This document shows positions 8,024 through 15,254 of a stretch of 38,222 nucleotides of DNA, one piece after another; position 1 is the first letter of the stretch, and every line of letters starts with the position of its first letter. The position numbers were made by a program, and so were the translations under genes. Source of the stretch: an uncultured Prevotella sp. (lineage in GTDB: Bacteria; Bacteroidota; Bacteroidia; Bacteroidales; Bacteroidaceae). Under the pieces are notes generated by a model. That model was not told the origin of the DNA and made no database searches. It saw nothing but the letters and a program-made list of their open reading frames with translations. The stretch is from positions 1-38,222 of the forward strand of contig CAMHTW010000033.1 of assembly GCA_946188165.1 (NCBI GenBank), in the 5' to 3' direction.

Positions 8024-9211
8024 TTAATGGTGGAACAATCTCACTCCTGTAAATGCCATCGCAATACCGTATTTGTCACATGTCATGATGACATGATCGT
8101 CGCGAACAGAGCCACCAGCCTGGGCGATGAACTCAACACCGCTCTTGTGGGCACGCTCGATATTGTCGCCAAAGGGGAAGAAGGCATCAGAGCCCAAAGC
8201 GACCTTGGTGTTCTTGGCAATCCATTCCTTCTTTTCAGCCAAGGTCAGCACCTCGGGCTGTTCCGTAAAGAACTGCTGCCATGCACCGTCGCGCAGCACG
8301 TCGTCGTGCTCGTCCTCAGAGATATAGACATCGATGGTGTTGTCGCGGTCGGCACGACGGATACCCTCCTTGAAAGGCAGTGCCATGACTTTCGGATGCT
8401 GGCGCAACCACCAGATATCAGCCTTGTTGCCTGCCAGACGTGTGCAGTGAATGCGGCTCTGCTGACCAGCACCAATACCAATAGCCTGTCCGTCCTTGAC
8501 ATAGCAGACAGAGTTTGACTGGGTATATTTCAGCGTGATGAGGGCAATAATCAGGTCGCGCTTGGCCTCAGGCGTGAAAGTCTTGTTCTGTGTGGGAATA
8601 TTCTCGAAGAGGGTAGGGTCGTCCAGCTTGATCTCGTTGCGGCCCTGTTCGAAGGTCACGCCAAAGCACTGCTTGCGCTCGATGGGCTCAGGCTTATAGG
8701 TGGGGTCAATCTTGATGACGTTATAGGTACCCTTACGCTTGTCCTTCAGAATCTCGATGGCTTCAGCGGTGAAGTCGGGGGCAATCACTCCGTCGCTCAC
8801 CTCGCGCTTCAGCAGTAGGGCGGTGGTAGCATCGCAGGTGTCACTCAAGGCTACGAAGTCACCATAGCTTGACATGCGGTCGGCACCACGGGCACGGGCG
8901 TAGGCGCAGGCAATGGGGCTGTCGTCCAATCCCTTCACATCGTCCACGAAATAGATTTTCTTCAATGTATCGCTCAGTGGCAGACCTACAGCAGCACCAG
9001 CAGGCGAGACATGCTTGAACGAAGCAGCAGCAGGCAGGCCAGTGGCAGCCTTTAGCTCCTTCACCAACTGCCATGCGTTCAGTGCGTCCAGGAAGTTGAT
9101 GTAGCCTGGGCGACCGTTAATCACTTCAATGGGTAACTCGCCCTCGGTCATGAAGATGCGTGAGGGCTTCTGATTGGGATTACATCCGTACTTCAGTGCT
9201 AATTCTTTCAT
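8024..9211 (-). CDS. AICAR formyltransferase, stand-alone PurH C-terminal domain
   Basis: A 395-residue protein corresponding to the AICAR transformylase domain of PurH. It transfers a formyl group from 10-formyltetrahydrofolate to AICAR in the last steps of IMP synthesis. Recognisable motifs are KHVSPAG (Lys66-His67, matching the catalytic KHxNP region of PurH), YGDFVALSDTCD, the SNSVCYVKDGQAIGIGAGQQSR segment in two parts (SNSV, then IGIGAGQQSRI) and the C-terminal SDAFFPFGDNIERA / GGSVRDD. The N-terminal IMP cyclohydrolase domain of ordinary PurH (about 200 residues) is absent, so cyclisation must be done by another protein. A possible -7 box (TAATTTTG on the - strand) lies at 9244-9251. 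Confidence 0.9.
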   Translation of the reverse strand: MKELALKYGCNPNQKPSRIFMTEGELPIEVINGRPGYINFLDALNAWQLVKELKAATGLPAAASFKHVSPAGAAVGLPLSDTLKKIYFVDDVKGLDDSPIACAYARARGADRMSSYGDFVALSDTCDATTALLLKREVSDGVIAPDFTAEAIEILKDKRKGTYNVIKIDPTYKPEPIERKQCFGVTFEQGRNEIKLDDPTLFENIPTQNKTFTPEAKRDLIIALITLKYTQSNSVCYVKDGQAIGIGAGQQSRIHCTRLAGNKADIWWLRQHPKVMALPFKEGIRRADRDNTIDVYISEDEHDDVLRDGAWQQFFTEQPEVLTLAEKKEWIAKNTKVALGSDAFFPFGDNIERAHKSGVEFIAQAGGSVRDDHVIMTCDKYGIAMAFTGVRLFHH

Positions 9212-9764
9212 ATATCAATAATGTATAATCGTTGTTTTGGCTGCAAAATTACAAAATAATGCTGAAATACGGAAGCGATTTACATGAAAATAAAAATCAG
9301 ACCGACAAAAATCAGTCCTCAGACGTCATTACTACAGGTAAGCAGAATACTGAAAGGAAGCTGGTAGGCAGAGAAAGCCGAGTCTGCAGTTTTTCCGTAG
9401 CTTACAAACTCTGATTCCGAAGTCTGCAAACTGACAGTCCGTGCCCGTCGGACTGATGGTTTGCATTAATAGTCATATCTGTTTCCTCAGTATGTTAGTG
9501 GTGATACCATAGGTGTAGGGGCAGTGTAGGGTGAGTGAGGGGCTACATGCACCCTACACTCATCGTGAGCCCTTTGTACAAGGACGTTTTAGCCATATTG
9601 AGTGTAGGGTAAATCGATAAAAATGCTTTCCCCAAAAGCTGAACCTGTTTCTTATCGATGCCTGCTTGATCCCGTATGTGTGCTCAATAAGTAGTTTTTC
9701 GTTTAATTATTTGGAACTTTCGTTTTTTTTATCTATATTTGCAGCGATTAAACATCATACGCTT
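9212..9764. other. Intergenic region with a hairpin and GTGTAGGGT repeats
   Basis: No gene is seen in these 550 bases. It holds a strong hairpin at 9425-9465 (TGCAAAC with GTTTGCA, and AGTCCG with CGGACT, loop TGCCCGT). It also has three copies of a GTGTAGGG motif: an 11-base inverted pair (AGTGTAGGGTG 9523-9533, CACCCTACACT 9550-9560) and a further direct copy at 9601-9610. The last 55 bases contain the promoter of the MntA-like gene. The region marks the left edge of the accessory island. Confidence 0.6.
9710..9741 (+). promoter_or_regulatory. Promoter of the first mntA-hepT pair
   Basis: TTTG at 9710-9713 and TATATTTG at 9734-9741, spaced by 20 bases, fit the Bacteroidetes consensus closely. 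The start of transcription should lie near 9748, which decides that the MntA-like protein begins at 9765 and not at an earlier in-frame ATG at 9666. Confidence 0.8.
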
Positions 9765-10058
9765 ATGTTAGACAGAGCACAGACAATAGAAAAGCTACAG
9801 TCATCCCGTCAGTATCTCAGTGAGCACTACGGGGTGAGTTCGATGCTACTTTTTGGTTCAGTTGCCAGAAACGAACAAAAGGAAGACAGCGACGTCGATG
9901 TGTGTGTAGAGATGAAACCCAATCTATTCAAGCAAGCTGGTGTAAAAGTCTATCTCCAAGAGTTATTAGGTTGTTCCGTAGATGTTGTCCGCTTAAGGGA
10001 GAATATGAATCAATTGTTTAAACAACAAATTCAAAAGTATGGAGTTAGAGTCTACTGA
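9765..10058 (+). CDS. mntA: MntA-like nucleotidyltransferase antitoxin (first copy)
   Basis: A 97-residue minimal nucleotidyltransferase. The start at 9765 is chosen because the promoter boxes lie between it and the earlier in-frame ATG. The family motif GS-x10-DxD is complete (GSVARNEQKEDSDVDV), with the third acidic strand in the segment CSVDVVRL. Members of this family paired with HEPN proteins act as antitoxins; in the studied Shewanella pair MntA adds AMP to a tyrosine of HepT and silences it. The gene overlaps the following HEPN gene by 20 bases, so the two are translationally coupled. A second, diverged pair with the same 20-base overlap lies at 15255-15918. Confidence 0.9.
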   Translation: MLDRAQTIEKLQSSRQYLSEHYGVSSMLLFGSVARNEQKEDSDVDVCVEMKPNLFKQAGVKVYLQELLGCSVDVVRLRENMNQLFKQQIQKYGVRVY

Positions 10059-10434
10059 AATCACTGCACAGGTCTACGAGACCCTCAAGAATATCAATCT
10101 CGCTATTACCAGATTACAAAATCGCTCTGTGGGAATTAATTCTGTGAATGACTATCTGATGTCACCCACGGGTATGGAGAAGCTCGATGCTGCTTGCATG
10201 GTATTGATTGCATTGGGGGAGAGCGTAAAGACACTTGATAAACTGACTGAAAAGAAACTTTTACCCACATATCCTTCTATTGACTGGAAAGGAGTGATGG
10301 GAGTCAGAGATGTCATAGCCCATCACTATTTCGAGGTTGATCCTGATGCAGTTTACGACATCATCAAGAACGATCTCGACCCACTAAAGAAAGCCATTGA
10401 CTTCTTTATGGAGCAGATATTCCCAAAAATGTAA
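10039..10434 (+). CDS. hepT: HepT-like HEPN ribonuclease toxin (first copy)
   Basis: A 131-residue all-helical HEPN protein with the R-x4-H-x-Y motif RDVIAHHY at about residues 90-97. The Arg and His form the ribonuclease site of HEPN dimers, and the Tyr is the residue adenylylated by MntA in the studied system, so the toxin appears intact and controllable. Other family features are LDAACMVLIALGESVKTLDK and LLPTYPSIDWKGVMGVRD. It overlaps its antitoxin gene by 20 bases. Such pairs act as toxin-antitoxin modules, some with anti-phage activity; the RNA target here is unknown. Confidence 0.9.
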   Translation: MELESTEITAQVYETLKNINLAITRLQNRSVGINSVNDYLMSPTGMEKLDAACMVLIALGESVKTLDKLTEKKLLPTYPSIDWKGVMGVRDVIAHHYFEVDPDAVYDIIKNDLDPLKKAIDFFMEQIFPKM

Positions 10435-10464
10435 TGACTCACAGGTAAGAGACCCCGTGAGTCA
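10435..10464 (+). terminator. Hairpin after the hepT stop codon
   Basis: TGACTCAC (10435-10442) and GTGAGTCA (10457-10464) form a perfect eight-base-pair stem starting directly after the TAA. No U-tract follows, so it is a weak candidate for an intrinsic terminator or a 3' stabilising hairpin. Confidence 0.45.
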
Positions 10465-10573
10465 GGTACGCTGCGAACGCTGACGACTTTAGCCACGCCC
10501 GTTGCCTATATCAGCAGCGCCCGCTTCTGATAAAAGACACGTCCGCTGCTTACTTGCAAGAGATTGCTTCTCT

Positions 10574-10639
10574 CCCTGTTACAACGTCACTTACTCCCTG
10601 TATGCGAGTCACTTTCCCCCTGTATTAACGTCACTTTCA
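10574..10639. repeat. Three 22-base direct repeats
   Basis: Three tandem units start at 10574, 10596 and 10618, each 22 bases long and in exact register, with the shape CCCTGTA-n4-5-GTCACTT-n3. A decayed fourth begins at 10640 (CCCCGTACCTGAC). There are no unique spacers, so it is not CRISPR. The array lies between convergent genes and could be a protein-binding array or a remnant of a mobile element. Confidence 0.6.
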
Positions 10640-10719
10640 CCCCGTACCTGACATACTAACAACCGAAAGGCTACATAAACGCTAACACCCCTTAGGTCAC
10701 AGCGTGCCTTGTGTTACCT

Positions 10720-10806
10720 CAAACAAAAGAATCGCTACCAGTGGATGATAGCGATTCTTGAGTTTGGGCGTCAAGTGCACAGAAGGGTCAGTTCCGCTGT
10801 GCACTT
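10720..10806. terminator. Two strong hairpins between convergent operons
   Basis: AAGAATCGCTA (10727-10737) pairs perfectly with TAGCGATTCTT (10749-10759), extended by CAAAC/GTTTG. Then AAGTGCACAG (10773-10782) pairs perfectly with CTGTGCACTT (10797-10806). The second hairpin ends six bases from the stop codon of the - strand nuclease gene. They most likely end transcription from one or both sides. Together with 10435-10719 this is a 377-base stretch without a gene. Confidence 0.55.
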
Positions 10807-10811
10807 TGTCA

Positions 10812-11240
10812 CTAATAGAGAGCAAAATAACTCCCGCTATTCACAACTTTTAAATCTGTGCCTTGCTTTTTGCACAACTTAATGAATTTTTGAAATTTAA
10901 CGTTTGCTTTTGGAATATGAGGTGTGACAGCAATTGCAACTTTCTTGTTAACATCTCCAACATTGATGTTCTTGGTTGAAGCCAACAACTGCTCGTAAGC
11001 AGTATCAATATCAACACCTTTCATCTCTATGAAGAAAGCATCCGATGTCTCTTTTCCTATTTCAAGATAATCGCATCTTTTTTCTTTGGTTTCAGTAAAA
11101 GTATACAAATCACCATCAATCTTAACTTCATGATACAATTTCTTTTGAGGATTTAGAAGTGTTATCTTGCTTTTCTTTTCCTTTAACACTATCAGAGAGT
11201 CCCTTCTCTTGCGAATGATACTTACTGGGATGTCTCTCAT
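10812..11240 (-). CDS. Small PD-(D/E)xK nuclease-like protein partnered with the ATPase
   Basis: A 142-residue protein not named by any family I recognise with certainty. The middle shows the pattern expected of a PD-(D/E)xK nuclease core: a strand with an Asp (KRCDYLEIG), then a strand ending in an acidic-x-Lys motif (DAFFIEMKG), then a helix with YEQLLAS. The C-terminal half (KKVAIAVTPHIPKANVKFQK, then KLCKKQGTDLKVVNSGSYFALY) fits the remaining strands. Its ATG overlaps the TGA of the upstream ATPase gene (ATGA), so the two are co-translated. A function as the nuclease arm of a two-gene ATPase-nuclease defence module is inference. Confidence 0.65.
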   Translation of the reverse strand: MRDIPVSIIRKRRDSLIVLKEKKSKITLLNPQKKLYHEVKIDGDLYTFTETKEKRCDYLEIGKETSDAFFIEMKGVDIDTAYEQLLASTKNINVGDVNKKVAIAVTPHIPKANVKFQKFIKLCKKQGTDLKVVNSGSYFALY

Positions 11241-12448
11241 AATTCAATTAATTGATTGAAAATGTTAGTAATGTCATCTGAGACAGTATCAAGTTCAGAA
11301 GGAGACATCAGTCGTAACTCATCATCTTTAATACTATGTACACTACCATTGGAAATAGCAAAGGCAGCCACATCGTCGTACTTAATTGCTCGCTTGCCAC
11401 CAATAATCTTTGCAATCTCAGCCTCTTTCTCTGGTGATTCCTCTATAATATCCCCAGCTTGAATCAGATTGTTAAAGGCTGACATGATATAAGGGCTATG
11501 AGTAGCTATAAACAATGTGTGATTCCTTTCACCGTTCACTGTCTCTACCAACCAATTAACCAAATCTCGTTGAGTCTCAGGGAAAAGGTTCTCTTCTGGC
11601 TCTTCAAGGAAAATGTCGCTATGGTCATAATTTGTAAAGTTATCAACAATATTATCTAAATCATCTGAAGCAACGGAAATACCGTGATTTTCAATAGTAA
11701 TATACTCGCCAGAAGGATGATTTTCCTTTAATTGGTAGAGTAAATTAACTTTTGCATCTTGATCCTTTATGCTTTTAATATCTAATTTAAAAATATCTTT
11801 AGAAATATAATCAATGAAAACAAACAATGGAACAAGGGATTGCAATCCACTTGAAGCATTTAGCAAGCCAAACTCTTTCCCATCATTAAGTATTATTTTA
11901 TCTATCCCTCTATCTTTGTCGTATTTGTATCCGACACCAGTATTTAGAATAGGTAGTTGTTCTCTTGTTCCTAAATTATTTCTAGCATTCTGCCATTCTT
12001 TCATAAAATAACGGATACTATTATTGGGGAAATCAATCTCAAACCAATTGGGAATAACAGAAAGAATATTCCTCTCGGCTACAATATAAGCAATTTTACT
12101 ACGCTTGAAATCCCAACGTCCCTCCTTCCATTCAAAATCAGATTTGTTTTCTTTAAATGAAAAAGAGAACTTCATAATATCTGTTTCGTATTCAAAGAAA
12201 GAATTATCATTGACGTAACCTTGCAAGTTGTGAAAGGCTATCAGATTCTTATCTATAGACTCTCTTGTTAGAAAAGTTCTTTTGTCCTGGTTTAAGGAAA
12301 TTGATTTTTCTAACCATGAACAGAAACTGGCAATTTTCAAGATACAACTCTTTCCCGTACTTTGAGGTCCAATAATCAAGTTGATTTTACTCAAAGCAAT
12401 ATCCACCTCATTCAGTGGACCGATGTTTCTTATTATGAGATGCTTCAT
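11237..12448 (-). CDS. AAA-type (ABC-like, OLD/RecF-related) ATPase
   Basis: A 403-residue ATPase of the SMC/RecF-like AAA_15/AAA_21 class. Walker A is GPQSTGKS (residues 27-34). Other motifs are an ABC-type signature (NASSGLQSLVPL), Walker B with two acidic residues (DIFLEEPEENLFPETQ) and an H-loop (ATHSPYIM). It lacks the TOPRIM domain of OLD nucleases. The nuclease role may instead be carried by the small PD-(D/E)xK-like protein whose gene overlaps its stop codon by 4 bases. Its codons are much AT-richer than those of the flanking housekeeping genes, suggesting transfer. A TATCTTTG box lies on the - strand at 12467-12474, with no clear -33 element. A role in phage defence is inference from its type and neighbourhood. 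Confidence 0.85.
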   Translation of the reverse strand: MKHLIIRNIGPLNEVDIALSKINLIIGPQSTGKSCILKIASFCSWLEKSISLNQDKRTFLTRESIDKNLIAFHNLQGYVNDNSFFEYETDIMKFSFSFKENKSDFEWKEGRWDFKRSKIAYIVAERNILSVIPNWFEIDFPNNSIRYFMKEWQNARNNLGTREQLPILNTGVGYKYDKDRGIDKIILNDGKEFGLLNASSGLQSLVPLFVFIDYISKDIFKLDIKSIKDQDAKVNLLYQLKENHPSGEYITIENHGISVASDDLDNIVDNFTNYDHSDIFLEEPEENLFPETQRDLVNWLVETVNGERNHTLFIATHSPYIMSAFNNLIQAGDIIEESPEKEAEIAKIIGGKRAIKYDDVAAFAISNGSVHSIKDDELRLMSPSELDTVSDDITNIFNQLIEL

Positions 12449-12708
12449 ATATACTTAATTTAGGCGCAAAGATACAAACTTTTTTTTATTTATAATATTC
12501 TTCGCCAATATTTTTACTTTAACTTAAGTTTTTTCCAACTTTACCAGCGAAAGGTACCTCTGATTCATTGCGATATTTCTCATTGCCAATAACAATGGCA
12601 AGTCAGCAAGGCGCGAGTGATAACCTGTAAACAAATTGCAGGTATAGGGGTAGAGTAGTATTTTTCTAGCCCTCAAATAACATCCAAGATAAAAAACTAT
12701 ATCTTTTT

Positions 12709-12739
12709 TTTGTTGTTTCCGAATTATTTACTAACTTTG
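12709..12739 (+). promoter_or_regulatory. Promoter of the nuclease-channel operon
   Basis: TTTG at 12709-12712 and TAACTTTG at 12732-12739, spaced by 19 bases, match the Bacteroidetes promoter consensus. Transcription should start near 12746, giving an unusually long leader of about 280 bases before the start codon at 13025. Confidence 0.75.
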
Positions 12740-12753
12740 CCCCTTGAACATCG

Positions 12754-12962
12754 CAATGATGTCCGAGTGCGGAAGCGGTGTGACATTGTGGAATAAAAAA
12801 AGAAGCGTTATGCTCATCTTGTAAGTTGAAACCTGAGAAATTTCATGTACGGCAAGAGAACATGATGACTTCCACGTATAGCGTGGAATGTTATCCTATC
12901 TCCCGTACAAGGTTTTCTCAGGACCGCAACTTGAAGATGTGGACATACAGTTCCACGCTTCT
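12754..12962 (+). ncRNA. Structured 5' leader or small RNA (candidate)
   Basis: This region folds into a long, many-helix hairpin by plain complementarity. AGAAGCGT (12801-12808) pairs with ACGCTTCT (12955-12962). CATCTT (12815-12820) pairs with AAGATG (12934-12939), AAGTTG (12823-12828) with CAACTT (12927-12932), and CCTGAGAAA (12832-12840) with TTTCTCAGG (12914-12922). TGTACGG (12846-12852) pairs with CCGTACA (12903-12909), and the tip TTCCACG (12870-12876) with CGTGGAA (12882-12888). A smaller stem precedes it (CAATG-at-GTC 12754-12763 with GACATTG 12782-12788). It lies downstream of a good promoter and upstream of the nuclease gene. I know no family that matches. Alternatives are a leader controlling the operon, an independent RNA, or a MITE: an ATAAAAAA tract lies near both ends. 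Confidence 0.6.
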
Positions 12963-13024
12963 CATATATAAAAAAAAATGTCTTCCTAGGGGCTGGGAGG
13001 ATTGGCAAAGAAAACTATAATATT

Positions 13025-14116
13025 ATGGACTTTAAAGATTCTATTTTACAATTAGCTGAACGAGTATCGGCTCTTAAGGAATCAATCCAAACCGAAGAAG
13101 CAACTAAAAACGCATTTATCATGCCGTTCATTCAGATTTTGGGATACGATGTCTTCAATCCATTGGAGGTCGTGCCTGAGATGGATTGCGATATAGCAAA
13201 AAAGAAAGGTGAGAAAATAGATTATGCTATCATGAAGGATGGCTCTCCAATTATGTTAATAGAGTGCAAGCACTGGAAGCAGGACTTGAACTTGCATGAC
13301 AATCAATTAAAGCGCTATTATGTAGCCTCTAAAGCAAAGTTCGGTGTATTGACGAATGGCATTGTTTACAGATTCTATGCAGACTTGATTAAGGAGAATA
13401 TCATGGACGACGTTCCATTCCTCGAAATTAATCTGGAGAAAATCCGAGAAGCACAAATTGAGGAAGTGAAGAAATTCTGCAAAGAAAACTTCGATTTAGA
13501 TAATATCTTAAGTAGTGCCAATGAATTGAAATATATGTCGGAAGTCAAGAAGATTATACGTTCTGAATTCGATGAGCCATCAGCAGAACTTGTTAAACTG
13601 CTGACCAAGCGTGTCTACGAGGGCATTGTAACGCAGAAGGTATTGGATCAGTTTACTGACATTGTGAAACGAGCATTGAAGAGTCATATTAACGATGTGA
13701 TGAGCGAGAAGCTCGGCATTGCCATCAAAGCGACGGAAGCTGCTGGTGCTCCAATTCAGGCATCCTCACCAACTACTGAACAGAAAGACGAAGAGCCTGC
13801 AAAAGATGATGACAAGGCATCAAAGATTGTTACGACTGTCGAGGAGTTGGAAGGCTATTATATTGTAAAGAGCATTGTTTGCGAAGTAATACCATCAGAA
13901 CGAGTAACCTATCGTGATTCCCAGTCTTACTTTGCTGTCTTTGCAGACGATAATAATCGCAGGCCCATTTGCAGATTGCATTTCAACAACACAAGCAACA
14001 AACGTATTGGCTTTATTGATGAAAACAGAAACGAGCAAATGGAATGCATCGATAAGTTGGACGACATCTATAATTACAAGAAGCAACTGATAGAAGCTGC
14101 TAAGCGCTACCTATAA
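13025..14116 (+). CDS. Stand-alone HsdR_N-type nuclease domain protein
   Basis: A 363-residue protein whose first 120 residues form the N-terminal nuclease domain of type I restriction R subunits. Visible are an acidic helix (EEATKNAFIMPFIQILGYDV, residues 24-43), EVVPEMD, then KIDYAIMKDG with Asp66, IECKHWK with Glu80-x-Lys82, and a following QLKRYY motif. This is a complete PD-(D/E)xK site. The helicase/translocase part of HsdR is absent and no HsdM or HsdS gene is near. Instead it has a helical middle, a low-complexity acidic linker (about residues 250-270) and a C-terminal domain of about 90 residues that I do not recognise (YYIVKSIVCEVIPSERVTYR). It is tightly coupled to the channel gene, which starts one base after its stop. 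Confidence 0.85.
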   Translation: MDFKDSILQLAERVSALKESIQTEEATKNAFIMPFIQILGYDVFNPLEVVPEMDCDIAKKKGEKIDYAIMKDGSPIMLIECKHWKQDLNLHDNQLKRYYVASKAKFGVLTNGIVYRFYADLIKENIMDDVPFLEINLEKIREAQIEEVKKFCKENFDLDNILSSANELKYMSEVKKIIRSEFDEPSAELVKLLTKRVYEGIVTQKVLDQFTDIVKRALKSHINDVMSEKLGIAIKATEAAGAPIQASSPTTEQKDEEPAKDDDKASKIVTTVEELEGYYIVKSIVCEVIPSERVTYRDSQSYFAVFADDNNRRPICRLHFNNTSNKRIGFIDENRNEQMECIDKLDDIYNYKKQLIEAAKRYL

Positions 14117-14117
14117 G

Positions 14118-14900
14118 ATGGAGTCAATAAGGCGTATTTTTACTAATGATATTATAATGCTGGTGTTGGTACTCATCAACACTGGCATTATATTTATTAG
14201 TGGTTTCATGCCCAATCAAGGGGGAATCCTGCTCATAGTAGACAGCATATTTACCCTACTATTTCTATTTGAAGCTATTGTAAAAATTCAAGTGGATGGT
14301 TTCTCGCAATACTGGGCAGACGGTTGGAATCGTTTTGATTTCATCCTTGTGCTGTTAGCGCTTCCTTCATGCATGAACCTTTTCGGAGTATTATTCCCAG
14401 CTACGAGTATTCTATTGTCATTAAGAACGATGCGGGCATTTAAGTCTTTTCGTTTGCTTCAATTCATTCCAAATATTGATAGTCTACTTAATGGAATCAA
14501 GTTGGCGTTCAAGGCATCTTTTATTGTCACAATTGGGCTGATAGTTTTTTTATTGGTATTCAGTATTATTACAACGTTCCTATTCGGTAGTTCAGCACCC
14601 CAGTTCTTTGGCAATCCTGCTCTTAGCGTGTATTCCATCTTCCGCTTGTTTACCATTGAAGGGTGGTATGACATGCCAGAAGCCATTGCTACTAACAGCG
14701 GTGCAACTATGGCAGTCTTTGCACGAATCTATTTTTCAATCCTCCTATTCATGGGAGGCATTATCGGAATGAGTCTTGTAAACAGCATTTTTGTTGACGC
14801 TATGGCAGCAGACAACAATGACGAAGTTCTTGAGAAACTTAATCAATTGGAGAAGAAAATTGATATAATGCAAAGAAAAGAGGATAAATATGACAAATAA
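14118..14900 (+). CDS. Voltage-gated-type six-helix ion channel (NavBac-like)
   Basis: A 260-residue single-domain member of the voltage-gated ion channel superfamily. It has S1 (residues 11-30), S2 (37-58), S3 (72-91), an S4 with regularly spaced positive charges (LRTMRAFKSFRLLQF, 102-116), S5 (132-157), a pore loop with a filter-like FTIEGWYDMP (177-187, compare TLESW of bacterial sodium channels) and S6 (200-226). A charged C-terminal coiled coil (EVLEKLNQLEKKIDIMQ) follows, as in NavBac tetramers. The gene starts one base after the stop of the HsdR_N protein, so the two must be co-translated. A nuclease-type protein with an ion channel suggests a sensor with a membrane-depolarising effector, but this is inference; simple ion homeostasis is the alternative. 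Confidence 0.88.
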   Translation: MESIRRIFTNDIIMLVLVLINTGIIFISGFMPNQGGILLIVDSIFTLLFLFEAIVKIQVDGFSQYWADGWNRFDFILVLLALPSCMNLFGVLFPATSILLSLRTMRAFKSFRLLQFIPNIDSLLNGIKLAFKASFIVTIGLIVFLLVFSIITTFLFGSSAPQFFGNPALSVYSIFRLFTIEGWYDMPEAIATNSGATMAVFARIYFSILLFMGGIIGMSLVNSIFVDAMAADNNDEVLEKLNQLEKKIDIMQRKEDKYDK

Positions 14901-15254
14901 TTGTTCAGGTAACCCATTCAGAGTTGTTGAGTAACAAGGCTTCTCGCTCATCGAGAAACGGCGTGTTGCTGTTAGTGAAACGGCATTTCTCTTATCGTGA
15001 ATACCAAAGTTTAGGAGTTTAGATGTTTAGCATTTGTAGTAAAAAAGAATAAAATTTAAATTTTTATATTTACATATATACTAAAAACTAAACTTCTAAA
15101 CATCTAAACTTGCTAAACTATAGGACGCATTTGTTAAGTACTAGACGGCACTAAGCTGTGCAATACTTTCGGAGTAATCAGAAATACTCCGAGAGTATTC
15201 AAAATTACTTTCGGAGTAATAATTCAAGCAGGCATTGTCACTGTCTGACAGAAC
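14901..15254. other. Intergenic region with inverted and palindromic repeats
   Basis: No gene is seen in these 354 bases. A 15-base inverted repeat (AGTTTAGATGTTTAG 15016-15030, CTAAACATCTAAACT 15096-15110), surrounded by further TTTAG-like units, flanks a very AT-rich core. After it, ACTTTCGGAGTAAT occurs twice directly (15165-15178, 15207-15220), with an inverted, slightly changed copy ATACTCCGAGAGTATT (15184-15199) between them. The stretch separates the convergent channel and hepT genes and probably ends both transcripts. Confidence 0.55.

Noticed and set aside
9666..9764. Longer N-terminus for the first MntA-like protein
   Set aside because: The consensus promoter boxes (9710-9741) lie inside this extension, so it cannot be translated from that transcript; family members start near MLDRAQ.
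10574..10660. Possible CRISPR array from regularly spaced repeats
   Set aside because: The 22-base units are directly adjacent with no unique spacers, only three to four copies, and no cas genes are present.
12761..12788. tRNA-like D-arm sequence (TCCGAGTGCGGAAGC)
   Set aside because: There is no matching acceptor stem, anticodon arm or T-arm; the bases fit a simple stem-loop of the leader instead.
12754..12962. Retron msr-msd RNA
   Set aside because: The folded element precedes a defence-like operon, but no reverse transcriptase gene is found on either strand in the window.
12826..13020. 64-codon + strand frame before the nuclease gene
   Set aside because: It runs through the structured RNA helices and A-runs, has no recognisable protein features and is better explained as a non-coding leader.
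13025..14116. Type I restriction-modification system
   Set aside because: Only the HsdR N-terminal nuclease domain is present; no helicase domain, HsdM or HsdS gene is in the window.
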